A DNA stretch of 64,000 nucleotides from Prostheceraeus crozeri (taxonomy: Eukaryota; Platyhelminthes; Polycladida; Euryleptidae): NCBI GenBank assembly GCA_907163375.1, contig CAJQUW010007530.1, positions 744,001-808,000 on the forward strand. Reading direction: 5' to 3'. Below are positions 21,600 through 32,256 of the stretch, piece by piece (within the stretch, counting starts at the first letter, position 1; the number at the start of each line of letters is the position of its first letter). A program made the position numbers and the translations under genes. The notes beneath the pieces are model-generated. The model saw only the letters and a list, made by a program, of their open reading frames with translations. It did no database searches and had not been told where the DNA came from.

Positions 21600-21731
21600 C
21601 TAGGCAGGCGGATAATTTGGAAGTAAATATTACAGAGCCAATTGTCCAAGTCATGAGCCATCAGCTCCTCTATCTTGTCGTGTTTATCGATCGCCGGATC
21701 CATGCAGCCTCTGAGTAAAGGAGCTTTGAAC
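21600..21731 (-). CDS. Host gene, exon 7
   Basis: Acceptor TTTCCTCTTCAG, donor CCTAG|GTAAGC. One leading base completes the Lys codon from exon 6, and two bases (AG) are left for exon 8. It encodes FKAPLLRGCMDPAIDKHDKI, then EELMAHDLDNWLCNIYFQII and RLP. The mix of Trp, Cys and alternating hydrophobics suggests part of a folded beta domain continuing from exons 5 and 6. Confidence 0.85.
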
Positions 21732-21793
21732 CTGAAGAGGAAATGTGAAATGTTTAATGCAGTTTGAATCATTTGAAAACCAAAATCCCTTAC

Positions 21794-21963
21794 TTTCCCT
21801 CAATGATGTTGAAATCTCCTGAGCAAATGGGGAATGCTCCCCAGCCTACAACGGTATCGGTGGGCAGATGTTCTCCTCTGAGCAGGTAGAGTTCGAAACA
21901 AAGAACCATGCCAGGCTTGACAGATGGTCTCGCTGGCATCACAGTGAAGACAGACTGGTCCAG
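21794..21963 (-). CDS. Host gene, exon 6
   Basis: Acceptor ATCGTTTCAG, donor GGGAAA|GTAAGG, beginning in phase 0. It encodes LDQSVFTVMPARPSVKPGMV, then LCFELYLLRGEHLPTDTVVG and WGAFPICSGDFNIIEGK. The pattern 'MVLCFELYLLRG ... VVGWGAFP' is that of two adjacent beta strands with a WG turn. It reads as the second half of a C2-like domain, with exon 5 as the first. I infer the fold from strand pattern only. Confidence 0.85.
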
Positions 21964-22651
21964 CTGAAACGATAGAATTAATGTACATGAAAATTTACAT
22001 TTCATTCACTTTCAAACAGATCCTCAAATTCGGCCGTGAGAGACAACATTTTAAGAATGCCAACATAATTCTGCTATTGCTGTAAATGAAAACTATTGAT
22101 CTTGGGGCTCAGAGTCTTCAAAAGTGGCTGATTTTAATGGCAACGTATATCAAGTAGTTCAATTCAAATGACCTTATGAATATGACCTTATGAACTGTTG
22201 TTGGATTCAGATTAGAGGTGTGCAACCCGAATTCGGGTTCATTGCAAAATATTCGGGCTGCGAATTTATGGTGCTTAGAAATTTATAAATATATTGATGT
22301 CTTGTTGACTTCCCTTGTAGATAGACATACATGCATACATTTCATAAATTTATATGTAGGTCTATAGAAATTTTGTGCATACATACATGTACTAACTATA
22401 AAATGTTGAATAGATGTCCTCAATCGTACATCTTTTACGAACGGTCTATTATTATTGCACAGCGTATAAGCGACATTATGTGCATGTGTTAAGATGATCG
22501 ACTGACCACTGAAAAGACTTTCCCCAAAAGTATCTAACATTATATTTCAATATCCAAAACCATATCATACAAAAGAACCCTGAACACCCTGTTTCTCTAG
22601 ACAAATAAATGTTCCATTAATCCTACCCTACTGAAAGACAGAAAACAGAAA
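21964..22651. other. Intronic stretch, no gene seen
   Basis: AT-rich. A small self-complementary spot, CCGAATTCGGGTTC, lies near 22228-22242. Nothing else was recognised. Confidence 0.35.
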
Positions 22652-23203
22652 TTAAAAAATGCTTATAAAAAGACGGTCAGAAAAAATATCGGTTGAATGA
22701 GCGTTGAGACCAAAATCATTGATGTTTTCTAGGTCGTTGTTCCTAAATGGCTCCCTCGATCCTCTAACGCATAAATGCACCGACTGCAATGTTTCGAATG
22801 TTCGAATCCAATTGATCACATCCTTGTAATCTTCGTTTTCTTTCTTTGATATCTTTTCTCCTAATGGTCTCAAAAAATGTTGGCCTTCTCTCCCCATTCC
22901 TCCGCTGGTACCAAAAATAAGAGGCGTGAAACTTCCATGCTCTACTTCAATGACACGATTGAGGTATTGTCTCTTCTTCTCTTCTTCTTGTTCGTGAAAA
23001 ATGACAGCAGTGGATTTTTCTTGGCTTGACTTGGTGTTGACATGCGTGACACGAAAATTGAAAAATTTTTTTGCTGTCACTCCACGTGCCCAGAAATCTC
23101 CTGCTTTGATATCCAGCTTTGCGTCAGAACTTACATTCGTAGATTTCAATTGAAACTTCTCATTGTCTAAAGGTAGAAGATGGGGCTCCTTTGCAACATT
23201 CAT
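22652..23203 (-). pseudogene. C-terminal fragment of an RT-encoding mobile element (nuclease-like domain)
   Basis: A 183-residue minus-strand frame. It reads EPHLLPLDNEKF, KLDIKAGDFWARG, FFNFRVTHVNTKS, EVEHGSFTPLIFGTSGGMG, then WIRTF and LCVRGSR near the end. From memory, this string of motifs recurs at the C-terminus of a widespread invertebrate reverse-transcriptase element whose last domain looks like a PD-(D/E)XK nuclease (LDI ... FFxxRV). I am not sure which retroelement group it belongs to. The upstream RT part is absent. The fragment is a fossil in a host intron, and its 5' side lies just next to the hAT inserted at 23250. Confidence 0.5.
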
Positions 23204-24666
23204 ACAAACTTTTGAAACGAGAAAAAAGAATTTCCCCTAAGTGTACAGACAGAGGCGTCGCTAAGGAAACATCATTGGGGGGGGGGTGTTTGCTAAATTT
23301 TACCTGATTTATAACTTAGAGCGAAAAATTTGCCTGATTATTGCACACACGCATACTCACACACATTCCAACATGTTTCATGTTTACATCCTACAGAAGA
23401 GGTACCTGCAGTGTTGGATTTGAGGGGAGGGAAAGTGGGGAAGTTCCCCTGCACTGCCTCATCTCATCCCCGGCACTGGAGATGCACCTTCCTTCCCAGA
23501 GGTGGAAGAATATTTCCAGTAGATAGGCTTTACATTGCCTCAACCAGATTGATTGAGCATCAGTTCATTATTTTAGTGAATATGAGCAACATTGACAGGC
23601 GCAGGCCTAGTTCCCTCACGATTCTTCATAAGCTTAATTGTCTTATCATCAAAAATTGACCTTCTTTGTTCATAAAGATAACAAATAAATTCGAGAAGCA
23701 GAAAGTGCTGAATGAAATAATTAGAAGGTAGCGAAACCATCACAAAAAGAGTGGAATCCAGAATGCTATCTTGATTCTTTCAGGGTCTTGATGACAACAC
23801 ACACAGTATCTTATTCATATTAATGTAATAGAACTCTTCACAATCAATAAAATCAAGTTTGGGAACATTGTTTAACTTTCACTCTGTGAATATTGACAGA
23901 AGCCCGAATTTTGTGAATTCATTATAGGTCTAATTACAATAAATTACAGAATGATCATCTGCGGAATGTTTGTGTGGATCTTCACATGCGAGACCTACTA
24001 TGAATTTCTGATGCACAAGGGTATCCACGCACCTTATTTGAAGCATTATTTAACCAAATGCGGGTGGCACCAAATGCATGCATTGGAGAGTCCTTTTCAA
24101 GGATCAAATGGGCCTATCTCCTACTTTTTCCATTTATGGTTCAACTGTTTTCAAAATAATTCGCGGGCGTTCTTAGTGCGAGGATGATAGTGGTGCTATA
24201 TGAATCAATGTCCTCTTTCTTTTGATCACCCTTTTTCCGGCTTTGGTTGCAGCGTTGACCCAAAAACTTCCGTTCGAAAGCTTCACCCTACTGCTATCAT
24301 GCTCAAATCCAACACTAGGTACCTACCTAATCATCTAATCGGTCGGAAATGACGCCTATAGATGAAAAATAATTTAATTGGTGGTCATTTAAGTGGCCAA
24401 TGAAATGCCGATGACGTTAAGTTAATTTGTGCGCAATTGGATCCCGTAGTATCGACTGTTAAGGAAATTTTCGACGGTGTTTGCATCGAGAAAGTTAACA
24501 CGCTGTTGACAATAAACTTCTAAGCACAGAGAAGACGGTGTGCCTTATTCATACCGTGCGCTTTCCGCGGTGCGCGTGTGAATGACTCGGTATGAGGAAG
24601 GTTTGATGAAATCCACCGTAACGATGACGTCATCTCCTCAAGGGACAACGCAATAGCCAGAGCTTA

Positions 24667-25754
24667 CGTGGTGAGATCAAAAATGATTTAGACTCGACCA
24701 GAAGGAATAATGCTACGACTTAGATATTTCACACTGGATGACTAATGAGTATATAGGCAACAAATATCGTATTGATAACTTTCATTGATATTTTTTTCTT
24801 TAGTATTTTTATCGATTTTAAATATTTAGTATTTTTCAGCATTTTAGTTGATTTTTGCCATACATTTCCTTTCTTGAAAGTATTTTGACGGATACATTTA
24901 CTTCGAACATGACTTGCATAAACTTCAATAGGGTCTGAGTTGTATTCATCAATGTATTCAGTTGTTTTGATTGTTATAACAATCACGAGCAGTACCGAGT
25001 GTGAGTTATGTTCAAAGGTCAGTTGATGCTGACAATCTTCTGGAACAGCTGCGGCATTGTTCACATGGATTTCGCCGACCGACATCAGCGACTGAATGCC
25101 GAGTACTACTGTGAGCAACTTCGTAAAGCTCGTCAAAGTGTTCGAAAACCCCGCAACCAGAATCTTCATCTACTACACGACAACGCGCCCATCCATACTG
25201 CAGCGACCACTACAACTGCAATTGAGGACTCAGACTTTCATGTGCTTCCTCATCCCCATAGCTCCGACTTAGCTCCAAGTGACTATTTCCTATTCCGCTA
25301 TCTAAAGCATCATCTCAGGGGAGAGCGTTTTGTTAATAGTGAGGATGTGAAAGATGCAGTGATGGAATTTTTCAATTCCAGAAGTCGAGACTTTTTCCAC
25401 GAGGCTTTTCGAGAGCTTCCTAAAAGGTGGAGCAAGTGTGTAGAGAATGAGGGGATTACATTGAGAAGAAATGACTTGTATTTACTTTTGAAATTAACAT
25501 TTTGTGGATTAGCTGTTGTACTTTTGTGGCATATATTCAGAGGGAAGTTAAGGAAATGTATGGAAAAAATCAATTAAAATGCTGAAAAATACTAAATATT
25601 TAAAATCGATAAAAATACTAAAGAAAAAAATATCAATGAAAGTTATCAATACGATATTGGTTGCCTATATACTTATTAGTCATCCAGTGTGAAATATCTA
25701 AGTCGTAGCATTATTCCTTCTGGTCGAGTCTAAATCATTTTTGATCTCACCACG
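24667..25754 (+). mobile_element. mariner-type element with about 206-bp TIRs
   Basis: Long inverted repeats of about 206 bp (24667-24872 and 25549-25754), starting CGTGGTGAGATCAAAAATGA, differ at only a few positions. A TA dinucleotide flanks both sides (24665-24666 and 25755-25756), the mariner target. The inverted-repeat similarity suggests it is younger than its hAT host. The centre holds the second half of a transposase. Confidence 0.85.
25008..25577 (+). pseudogene. mariner transposase, C-terminal half
   Basis: The frame reads IFWNSCGIVHMDFADRHQRL, then LHLLHDNAPIHTAA (second catalytic Asp) and LPHPHSSDLAPSDYFLF (third Asp). The spacing is one residue shorter than the usual D34D, because the HPPYSPD turn reads HPHSSD. 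LKHHLRGERF and FHEAFRELPKRWSKCVENEG follow, normal for mariner C-termini. The DNA-binding half and the first catalytic Asp are missing, so it cannot work. The last residues (GKLRKCMEKIN) are read from the right inverted repeat. Confidence 0.85.
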
Positions 25755-26316
25755 TATATCAATCAACGGTTAAATATACACTACCCAACTAGGCAGAATG
25801 AGTTGCAGGCGTTTCAGCGTTAGGTGATTCAGTGCCAATATTCACTGGCCACATTATAGGTAAGGTACTGGAATTACATTTCAATTCCACTTAGATATTT
25901 TAAATTTAGCAGAGCTAACTCACATCGCCTTATGTAACATGTTCCAATTTTTAAGAAAATGCGAGGCGACTGTTCCTCCTGCTCGCATATACAGTCATCC
26001 CCGGTGCAGGTCGTTTTCAGCGCGCTATGTTTGACCGCTTTCGCGTGACAAATCAATATCATCAACGGCAACTAACCATATACTTTCTGGTGTCTAGAAA
26101 GGGTGAGAATTTCCCGACATTACGATGTGTTTTTGTGACAAGACGTGTTTTTGTGGCTAAGAACAACGTCAGTGAATATTGGAGCTGAATCGCCGGCAAA
26201 CCGGCGGTTTGCCTGAAATTTCGCATTTTACCTGAATCTTTTTATTAATTTCATATTGGGGGGGGGGGTGTTACGGTCCCCCACACCCCCCCGGTCGCGA
26301 CGCCTCTGTGTACAGA

Positions 26317-27085
26317 TACCTCTATGTTATCACATTTGAAAAACAATCGAAGGACGATGGTCTGCAACCGAATTTATATTCAATCTGCGCATGAAAAAGC
26401 CTGAGGCTAAACGTCGAACAGAGGAAGTAGAACGCCAACAAGACATTATCGAACAGTAGCATCAGCAATATAATTGATTTATCTAAAAAAAGCAGTGTCC
26501 AACAGGCAGCCCAAAAGACCACAAACATTGTTTAAATTCAGTCTCAGGTAATGGCATCTCTCACGAATTTAACCTTCTTTAAGATGGTTGCAGCTCTAGT
26601 TACATTCACTCGTTGGAAATTATATTGGTGTCAAAAAAGTCCTTTAATATCATTTATATCATGATAAAATTTGGTGACAGTAAGTGGTTCCTTTAAAAAA
26701 TTATTCACGAAAAATATTGTAAAGCTGCATTTGGGACACCCTGCATATTCGGTAACAAACTATTGTATCATCCTCTTCAACCATTCCGATTGATGTGGCT
26801 TAATTTGTGTTCCAGAAGATATCCAATTTACCATTAAGAATAGTGATGACTATGGCCATATAGCCGAAACATATTGGCAATAATTCTACTTATTTACTTC
26901 CCCGTTTTTCGTCCTTGCCCACGTTGAACGGGGTCAGACTTCTTTTCTAATTTGAAAACTTAGCAATTACATGGCTTTCTTAAATAATCATTCATTTATA
27001 TCGTACGCTATATCTTCATAGTGGCTGCTCGACAATTCCACTGAACATCTGCAATATTTATAAGACAGCAACTTTTGGCACTTAC
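26317..27085. other. Intronic stretch, no gene seen
   Basis: No coding frame or repeat was recognised between the hAT and host exon 5. Confidence 0.4.
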
Positions 27086-27370
27086 TTTGATTTCTCCGGC
27101 CGCAAAACGTCCAGAATGGCGAACAGGAATGGTCCCACTGCCCCAATACTGTCCTTTCAAGTTGGACCACCTCATAACATCTCCACCAAGACGATTGAAG
27201 AGAGATACCGAGAGGACGTATCTTCCACGGGGTATTTTGTTTCTCACACCGCGAATTGTCATCAGCTTCACTTGAATCGGTTGAGGAGTGTTGTCCCAAT
27301 CCACTTTCCAGCGACGCCCTTCGCTGCCATCAAACTTTCCATAAACATTGACCAAATCTCCGTACATAGT
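27086..27370 (-). CDS. Host gene, exon 5 (C2-like region)
   Basis: Acceptor CATTGTTGTAG, donor ATCAAA|GTAAGT, phase 0 at both ends, 95 codons. It reads TMYGDLVNVYGKFDG, RRWKVDWDNTPQPIQVKL, VRNKIPRGRYVLSVSLFNRL and WSNLKGQYWGSGTIPVRHSG. The alternating hydrophobic strands, the GRYVLSVSLFNRLGG core and many Trp suggest a C2-like beta sandwich of a membrane- or cytoskeleton-associated protein. This is inference from pattern; I do not recognise the family. It splices in phase to the coiled-coil exon upstream and to LDQSVFTV downstream. It is the most protein-like stretch of the window and probably the best conserved. Confidence 0.85.
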
Positions 27371-28283
27371 CTACAACAATGTCAATTATTATTCAATGTC
27401 CGAGGTCAATGTAGAGTAGCATCCTACAGTAGGATATACACAATATTCGGTAATTCTATTCTCTCCCCCCCCCATTTGTTGACACCCGCGAGTGTTGCAT
27501 CGTCAACGATCTTCTTTTGCTCCTAATTGCAAAAGTGTCGCAAAAGTGTTGAGCGTGTAAAATTCCTGTGGCTTGTAGAAAAATTACAGTACCTTGTTTA
27601 TTGTTCACTGTAGACCAAGAATCCCACGAAGTTCATAAGTTCTCAGTGGTGTACTATCACTGTGGCAGAACAATTCCATTCTGAATCCAATGTGACGAAA
27701 TTTGATGAATTTGGAAAAATTGGAAAATGTGGGGTAGAATAGAAATACTCAACATTCATTAAAAACAAAGTTCTTAGACATTTTTTAGCTTATATAGCCT
27801 AACTATGAAGCGGTTTTAGACAAGGATAGCCTTTCATACATGATATCCCCATCAAAAAATTATGTAGACATAAATGTAGATCAAAATGTTTGCCTGTACG
27901 AACTTTGGCTAGAATAACTTTAAAACTGTTTTTAAAAAAACAGTCGAGCCCGCTGATAAGGTTGCAAACAACTAATTATTCTTATATGAAGACAGTAGCT
28001 ATCCATTGCAACAATCAGCTCATTTCTAAGTTATCTGTTTTGGGCAAATCCACCAACAAATCTTCGACATACGTTCGATTCACTTCTCAGACACCTATGT
28101 TCTACCTAGCAACATGCATTGAAATCGCAAACTGTTTCAGCTACGTTAACCACCCGGACGCCTGACATGCTATACTAATCCGAAAATATTATCAATGTTC
28201 ACACAACAGCTGCAGTAAATTTAATGGTGACATGTTTCTGAGAGCGAACAATTAATATCCTAAACTTGCTTCCTCACAACATA
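27371..28283. other. Intron with dispersed-repeat copy 2
   Basis: 27530-27765 is the partner of the repeat at 800-1175. A C8 run lies near 27466-27473. No gene was seen. Confidence 0.5.
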
Positions 28284-28355
28284 GGCTCAGTGGTCTAGGG
28301 GTATGATTCTCGCTTTGGGTGCGAGAGGTCCCGGGTTCAAATCCCGGCTGAGCCC
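28284..28355 (+). tRNA. tRNA-Pro (anticodon TGG)
   Basis: A complete 72-nt cloverleaf. The 7-bp acceptor stem is GGCTCAG with CTGAGCC. The anticodon stem CTCGC/GCGAG encloses the loop TTTGGGT, giving anticodon TGG at 28316-28318. The T arm is CCGGG-TTCAAAT-CCCGG with a perfect B box (GGTTCAAATCC), and the discriminator base is C. A TTTT terminator for RNA polymerase III follows at 28359-28362. CCA is not encoded, as usual in animals. It lies antisense in the host intron between exons 4 and 5. All stems are perfectly paired, so it is probably functional. Confidence 0.96.
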
Positions 28356-28494
28356 TTGTTTTCATCACATTGGAGTTTTCTTATGCATTCACTTTACTTT
28401 TGAACACGCGTAAGTTCTAGCCATAGAAATCTAACCTTTCGTCTCGTTTAAGTCAGTAGGACGCATAGTGATAGATTCATTTGCGTATGGATTA

Positions 28495-29440
28495 GTAGTT
28501 CAGCAGCAAGAACGTGTTTCTGCAGGGAACGAGACCGAAAATGAGACTTTCGTCGAATGATGTACACCCTATGCCTACTGCGAATTCGCATTCGCACGAA
28601 TGCCGAGCTCTAGTTGGTTCCTCTTCTTGTCGGATACGATCAAAGACAAACCTATGTTAATCCAATGGGACGCAGATTGCAGTTTTTGGCAAAAATGAAA
28701 TTTTCTGTGTTTTCTCCAGGCTTGCCGTTGGGATAAATTTCCAGCCCAATCCCAACACAATCCCAATCAGAATTTCCAGAGAACAAATCCCAATAGCCTG
28801 CTTTAGAGCTAAAAACGTGCGCAATTTGACCCCAAGCTGCATCGGGGCTTAGCGCTTAGGCCTACCAAATGTGATACTTTTTGAATTGACAAAGTCCACG
28901 GACGTAGACCCAGGACTAGACTGGCCTTAATAGTGATATGGGAGCTTTAATTGATTTTACACAATAACGTATAATAGGCGTACTATATGGCTTAATTTTG
29001 CACCGAGACTGCCTTCACCCAAGAGCTTATAGGGGCCTACGTGTATAGCCTATATATGTATGAACTATTGTACAAACACACTTTGTACAAATTAAGCCTA
29101 TATCGGATAATGCGGTGTTAATGAGCAGCTCGCTATACGGGCCCATGCGTACAGTAGGCAACAGGCTGTAGACAGCGGCTTATACGGTTAAATAGGCCCA
29201 AATAGCTTGCAATGTATAGCTTAATTACAGAAGCGGCGAAGCGCATGACAACGTACAGGCGAATTGTACAAGCCTATTACATAGCTGCTACGTTTTTAGT
29301 AGTACTATTTTTAGCAACTATGGAAGTCAAAGCCATAGAGCAGAGTTAAAGCTGATTGTGTCATAGGGTGTGCATCATTGTGTGAAAGTCTCATTTTCGG
29401 TCTCATTCCATGCAGAAACTCGTTCTGGCTGCCGGACTAC
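28495..29440. mobile_element. Foldback/MITE-like element, family 1, copy 1
   Basis: The two ends are long, imperfect inverted arms. The left reads GTAGTTCAGCAGC...GTTTCTGCAGGGAACGAGAC...GAAAATGAGACTTTC, then GAATGATGTACACCCTATG. The right (about 29350-29440) is the inverse of the same string. A second copy lies at 32257-32972. There is no coding capacity. The left arm is interrupted at 28716 by an hAT end (CCAGGCTTGCCG). Confidence 0.65.
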
Positions 29441-32040
29441 CACTGGAAGCCGCCATCGTTTCGGTGCCGTTGTCATGACAACGCATGTCCACGACGCACA
29501 ATTAATTTCAATGTTCAATGTCAATGTAGCCCTATATTATTGCAAGAGTTTCGGGTTTCTACGGTTCTAGCGTTTCTGCAATTCAATTAATCGTCTAGCT
29601 TGTCCAGTCGATCAATGGATTCAGACAGGTCTCAATTTTGAGTACTAGCACAATCGAATAATCTGGACAGGATATTTCTATTTCCGAAACCGTGTCATGT
29701 CTGAAGTTCTGGTAGATGTCCAGTTACTTTCTCATACACATACAGGGTATGCTCTAGCCCAGTGTTTCTCAACCTTTTCCTAGTGAACGCCCTTTTTCAT
29801 CTCGTAAAACGTCCAGCGCCCCCCATGAAATTAATCACGGTATAAGGCCTATACATGGCCAAATTTTGGCTCCTCAATTTCTTGAATTTGTACATCATAT
29901 TACCTGGTGCATAAAATGTCAAGTTTATCATCTTTGAAATAAAAGTATTACATTTTTATACTTATGATATTACAAGTCACTTCGTTGTATAACATCCATG
30001 CGATTTCAGCCTTTACTTTGTAGTCTTGAAAGGTCCTGTCTCGACCAGCACGAAGTTGGAAATGACAGTACGAACCGCTTTGTCTCTTCGCAAAAAAAGT
30101 GAAGCTTTACACAGTCATCAATTCAGAAGAAAGGCTCACCAGTTTTGGAAAATTTGATTTTCAAAGCTGCGTCAAGTTGGAGTTCTATCATTAATTATTA
30201 AATGATCGAGACAACTTCCTTTTGAGAGCCATCTCACTTCAGTGTGTAACACAATTGCTGAAAGTCTTCTTTTTATTTTAACACTACAAAGTTGACGAAA
30301 AAGACGTTCACTCAGTGTGTCTCAATCGCTCGTGTTTTCAATCGATAAGCAGTAGTGACTTACATTGCAAAGTAATGTGCAATGCAGTCACGTGACTTTA
30401 CAGAGCAACCAAGCTGGACTTCCACTAAATTGCTATTGGCGGACATCTCATTGTCACATCTATGTTGTCTGTTTTGATATAGTGGTTTTGACGAAGTGAT
30501 AGGGATTCAGGTTTTTTTCCAGGCTGCGTGTGGGTCCGGGGATCCCATCGTCAAATCACAAAATTTCTAAATATATTCGTCTATTGTACAAGTAGGTCAT
30601 ATAACGTTAGAAACTTCACAAATTCTAAATATATTCGTCTATTGTACAAGTAGGTCATATATTCGTTAGAAAACTTCCGTCCTCATGAAGCCACAACAGA
30701 GTCGGGTGAGGGTATACATACGATGCAAGTATGATAGTGTGCAGATTTTAGGGAATATTTAAGACGGATTCTCTGTTAGAGAAGTTGACGTGAAAATGAC
30801 AGATAAATTATCCGATATCGACCCAAGAAATTGATATCAAGATCAAAGCTGTTTTATTTGGTTCTCCTGAAAATGATAAATTAGCTCCCTTCCTTTGTTG
30901 CGATAATTGCAATTGTTCGAAATCATCTATACCGTCATTACATCAAACGATCAATTTGTGGTGTTGATAAAGACTGGCGATGGTTTCGTTATCCACGATG
31001 CGGAATTTACTTTCAAATTTTTGGAGACTGCCCTCAAACGGGACAATGAACCGAAATGGTGGCGGCATTTTTGATCGTTATTATACAACTTTGTACTTTG
31101 TGGACCAGTTGATTTGACAGAACATGCACTGTTCCGGACAAATGCACTACCCGCCCATGGCGGTTCCACCATCTGAGATTACATCGGCATATTGATTTTA
31201 CACCACCGTTTTTCTCTCTTGAGGGATTACATGTAGCTGATACTTTACCCCAACTTCTCATTTATCGTACATGAATATTTAACACATGACGTCAGTTTAT
31301 TTCGCATTGAGATAAAAAAACAAAACTGCCTGCTCTCAAAAGCTGCCTGTTATTATATGGGTTATTGATGTCTGCTCGATGACTGCAAGCATGGTAAACA
31401 GCCTACCCCAAAGTTCAGCCTACAGAGAAAGGAGAGCCAATTTTACTGATGAATGGAAACAAGACATTGATACTTTTTATCAAGGATAATTTGACCCCTA
31501 CATGTAGCCTTTCTTTTAGTCTTATCCTATTCCTATAAAACTATCAATCTATGGGTAATATAATAACAATACGACGTCAAAAACGAATCAAAACAAAAAT
31601 TGTGAACAACTACAAAAAAAAAAGGCTATTTTTGATAAATCTAAACAAGAGAAACACTCGTATCGTCTGAAATTCATTGTCAACAACATTTTTAAAAAAA
31701 TTACACACAGTTCTTATTTTATTAGGTAATATATCTCTCATCGGCTTAATCTTACAGCATCTTACAAAAGTGATAGGTTAAAAAAAAAAAATTCTTGAGC
31801 GCAAAAACTTGATTTGGATTCGTCAAAAATATTGTAATATAGGTTAAAATATACCTATGGTATGATCCTATATTGATGCTGTAACATATTTCAAAAATTT
31901 TTGTTTTTGGTTATGGTTTTTTATGGGACAAAAAAAAAAAACCTCCTGGGGGAAGAATCCATGGGAATTGGAATTCACAGAATAATCCCGTGGGAATGGA
32001 TGGAATGGGAATTATAAATTGATTCCCACGGCAAGCCTGG
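28717..32040. mobile_element. hAT-like ends CAGGCTTGCCG, span uncertain
   Basis: The left end CAGGCTTGCCGTTGGGAT at 28717 matches the inverse of the right end ...GATTCCCACGGCAAGCCTG at 32040. Both have TCCCA-rich subterminal sequence. The flanks are GTTTTCTC (28709-28716) and GTTTTTTC (32041-32048), 7 of 8 bases equal. The span overlaps, but does not nest within, the hAT at 29760-32227. The alternative left end CAGGCTGCGTGTGGG at 30520 would nest properly, but it matches less well. No transposase was seen. Confidence 0.45.
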
Positions 32041-32227
32041 TTTTTTCGCTTAATGAGCGCTGTGAATAAATATATGCACAGAGCGCTTACTTTGAAGATG
32101 TACAGTGTGCATGCCGCATGGACAGCTCAAGATATGCTCAAGCAAATCGCCCCCTTCGTATCCAACGCCTCCTTGGAAGTGGCGAACGCCCACCAGGGGG
32201 CGCTAGCGCCCACCTTGAGAATCGCTG
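29760..32227. mobile_element. hAT element, perfect 8-bp target duplication
   Basis: It starts CAGTGTTTCTCAACC (29760) and ends with the inverse of CAGCGATTCTCAAGG (32227), the classic Charlie/hAT-type terminus. The flanks CTCTAGCC at 29752-29759 and 32228-32235 are identical. No transposase motif was found, so it is non-autonomous. At least one other hAT end (32040) lies inside it. Confidence 0.85.
30557..30676. repeat. Tandem duplication of 60 bp, two copies
   Basis: 30557-30616 and 30617-30676 are nearly identical and adjacent (core ATATATTCGTCTATTGTACA, then AGTAGGTCATATA). The high identity implies a recent event within the hAT cluster. Confidence 0.85.
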
Positions 32228-32256
32228 CTCTAGCCAACAACATGCATTAAAATTGG

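Larger units (their letters stand above)
23250..26308. mobile_element. hAT element with perfect 8-bp target duplication
   Basis: The ends are CAGAGGCGTCGCTAAGG (23250) and the inverted CAGAGGCGTCGCGACC (ending 26308). The flanks are TGTACAGA at 23242-23249 and again at 26309-26316, a perfect 8-bp duplication. Runs of 10 and 11 G lie just inside the two ends (23277-23286 and 26258-26268). A mariner sits inside (24667-25754), leaving about 1.97 kb of own sequence. No transposase motif was recognised there, so it is probably non-autonomous or long decayed. Confidence 0.85.
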
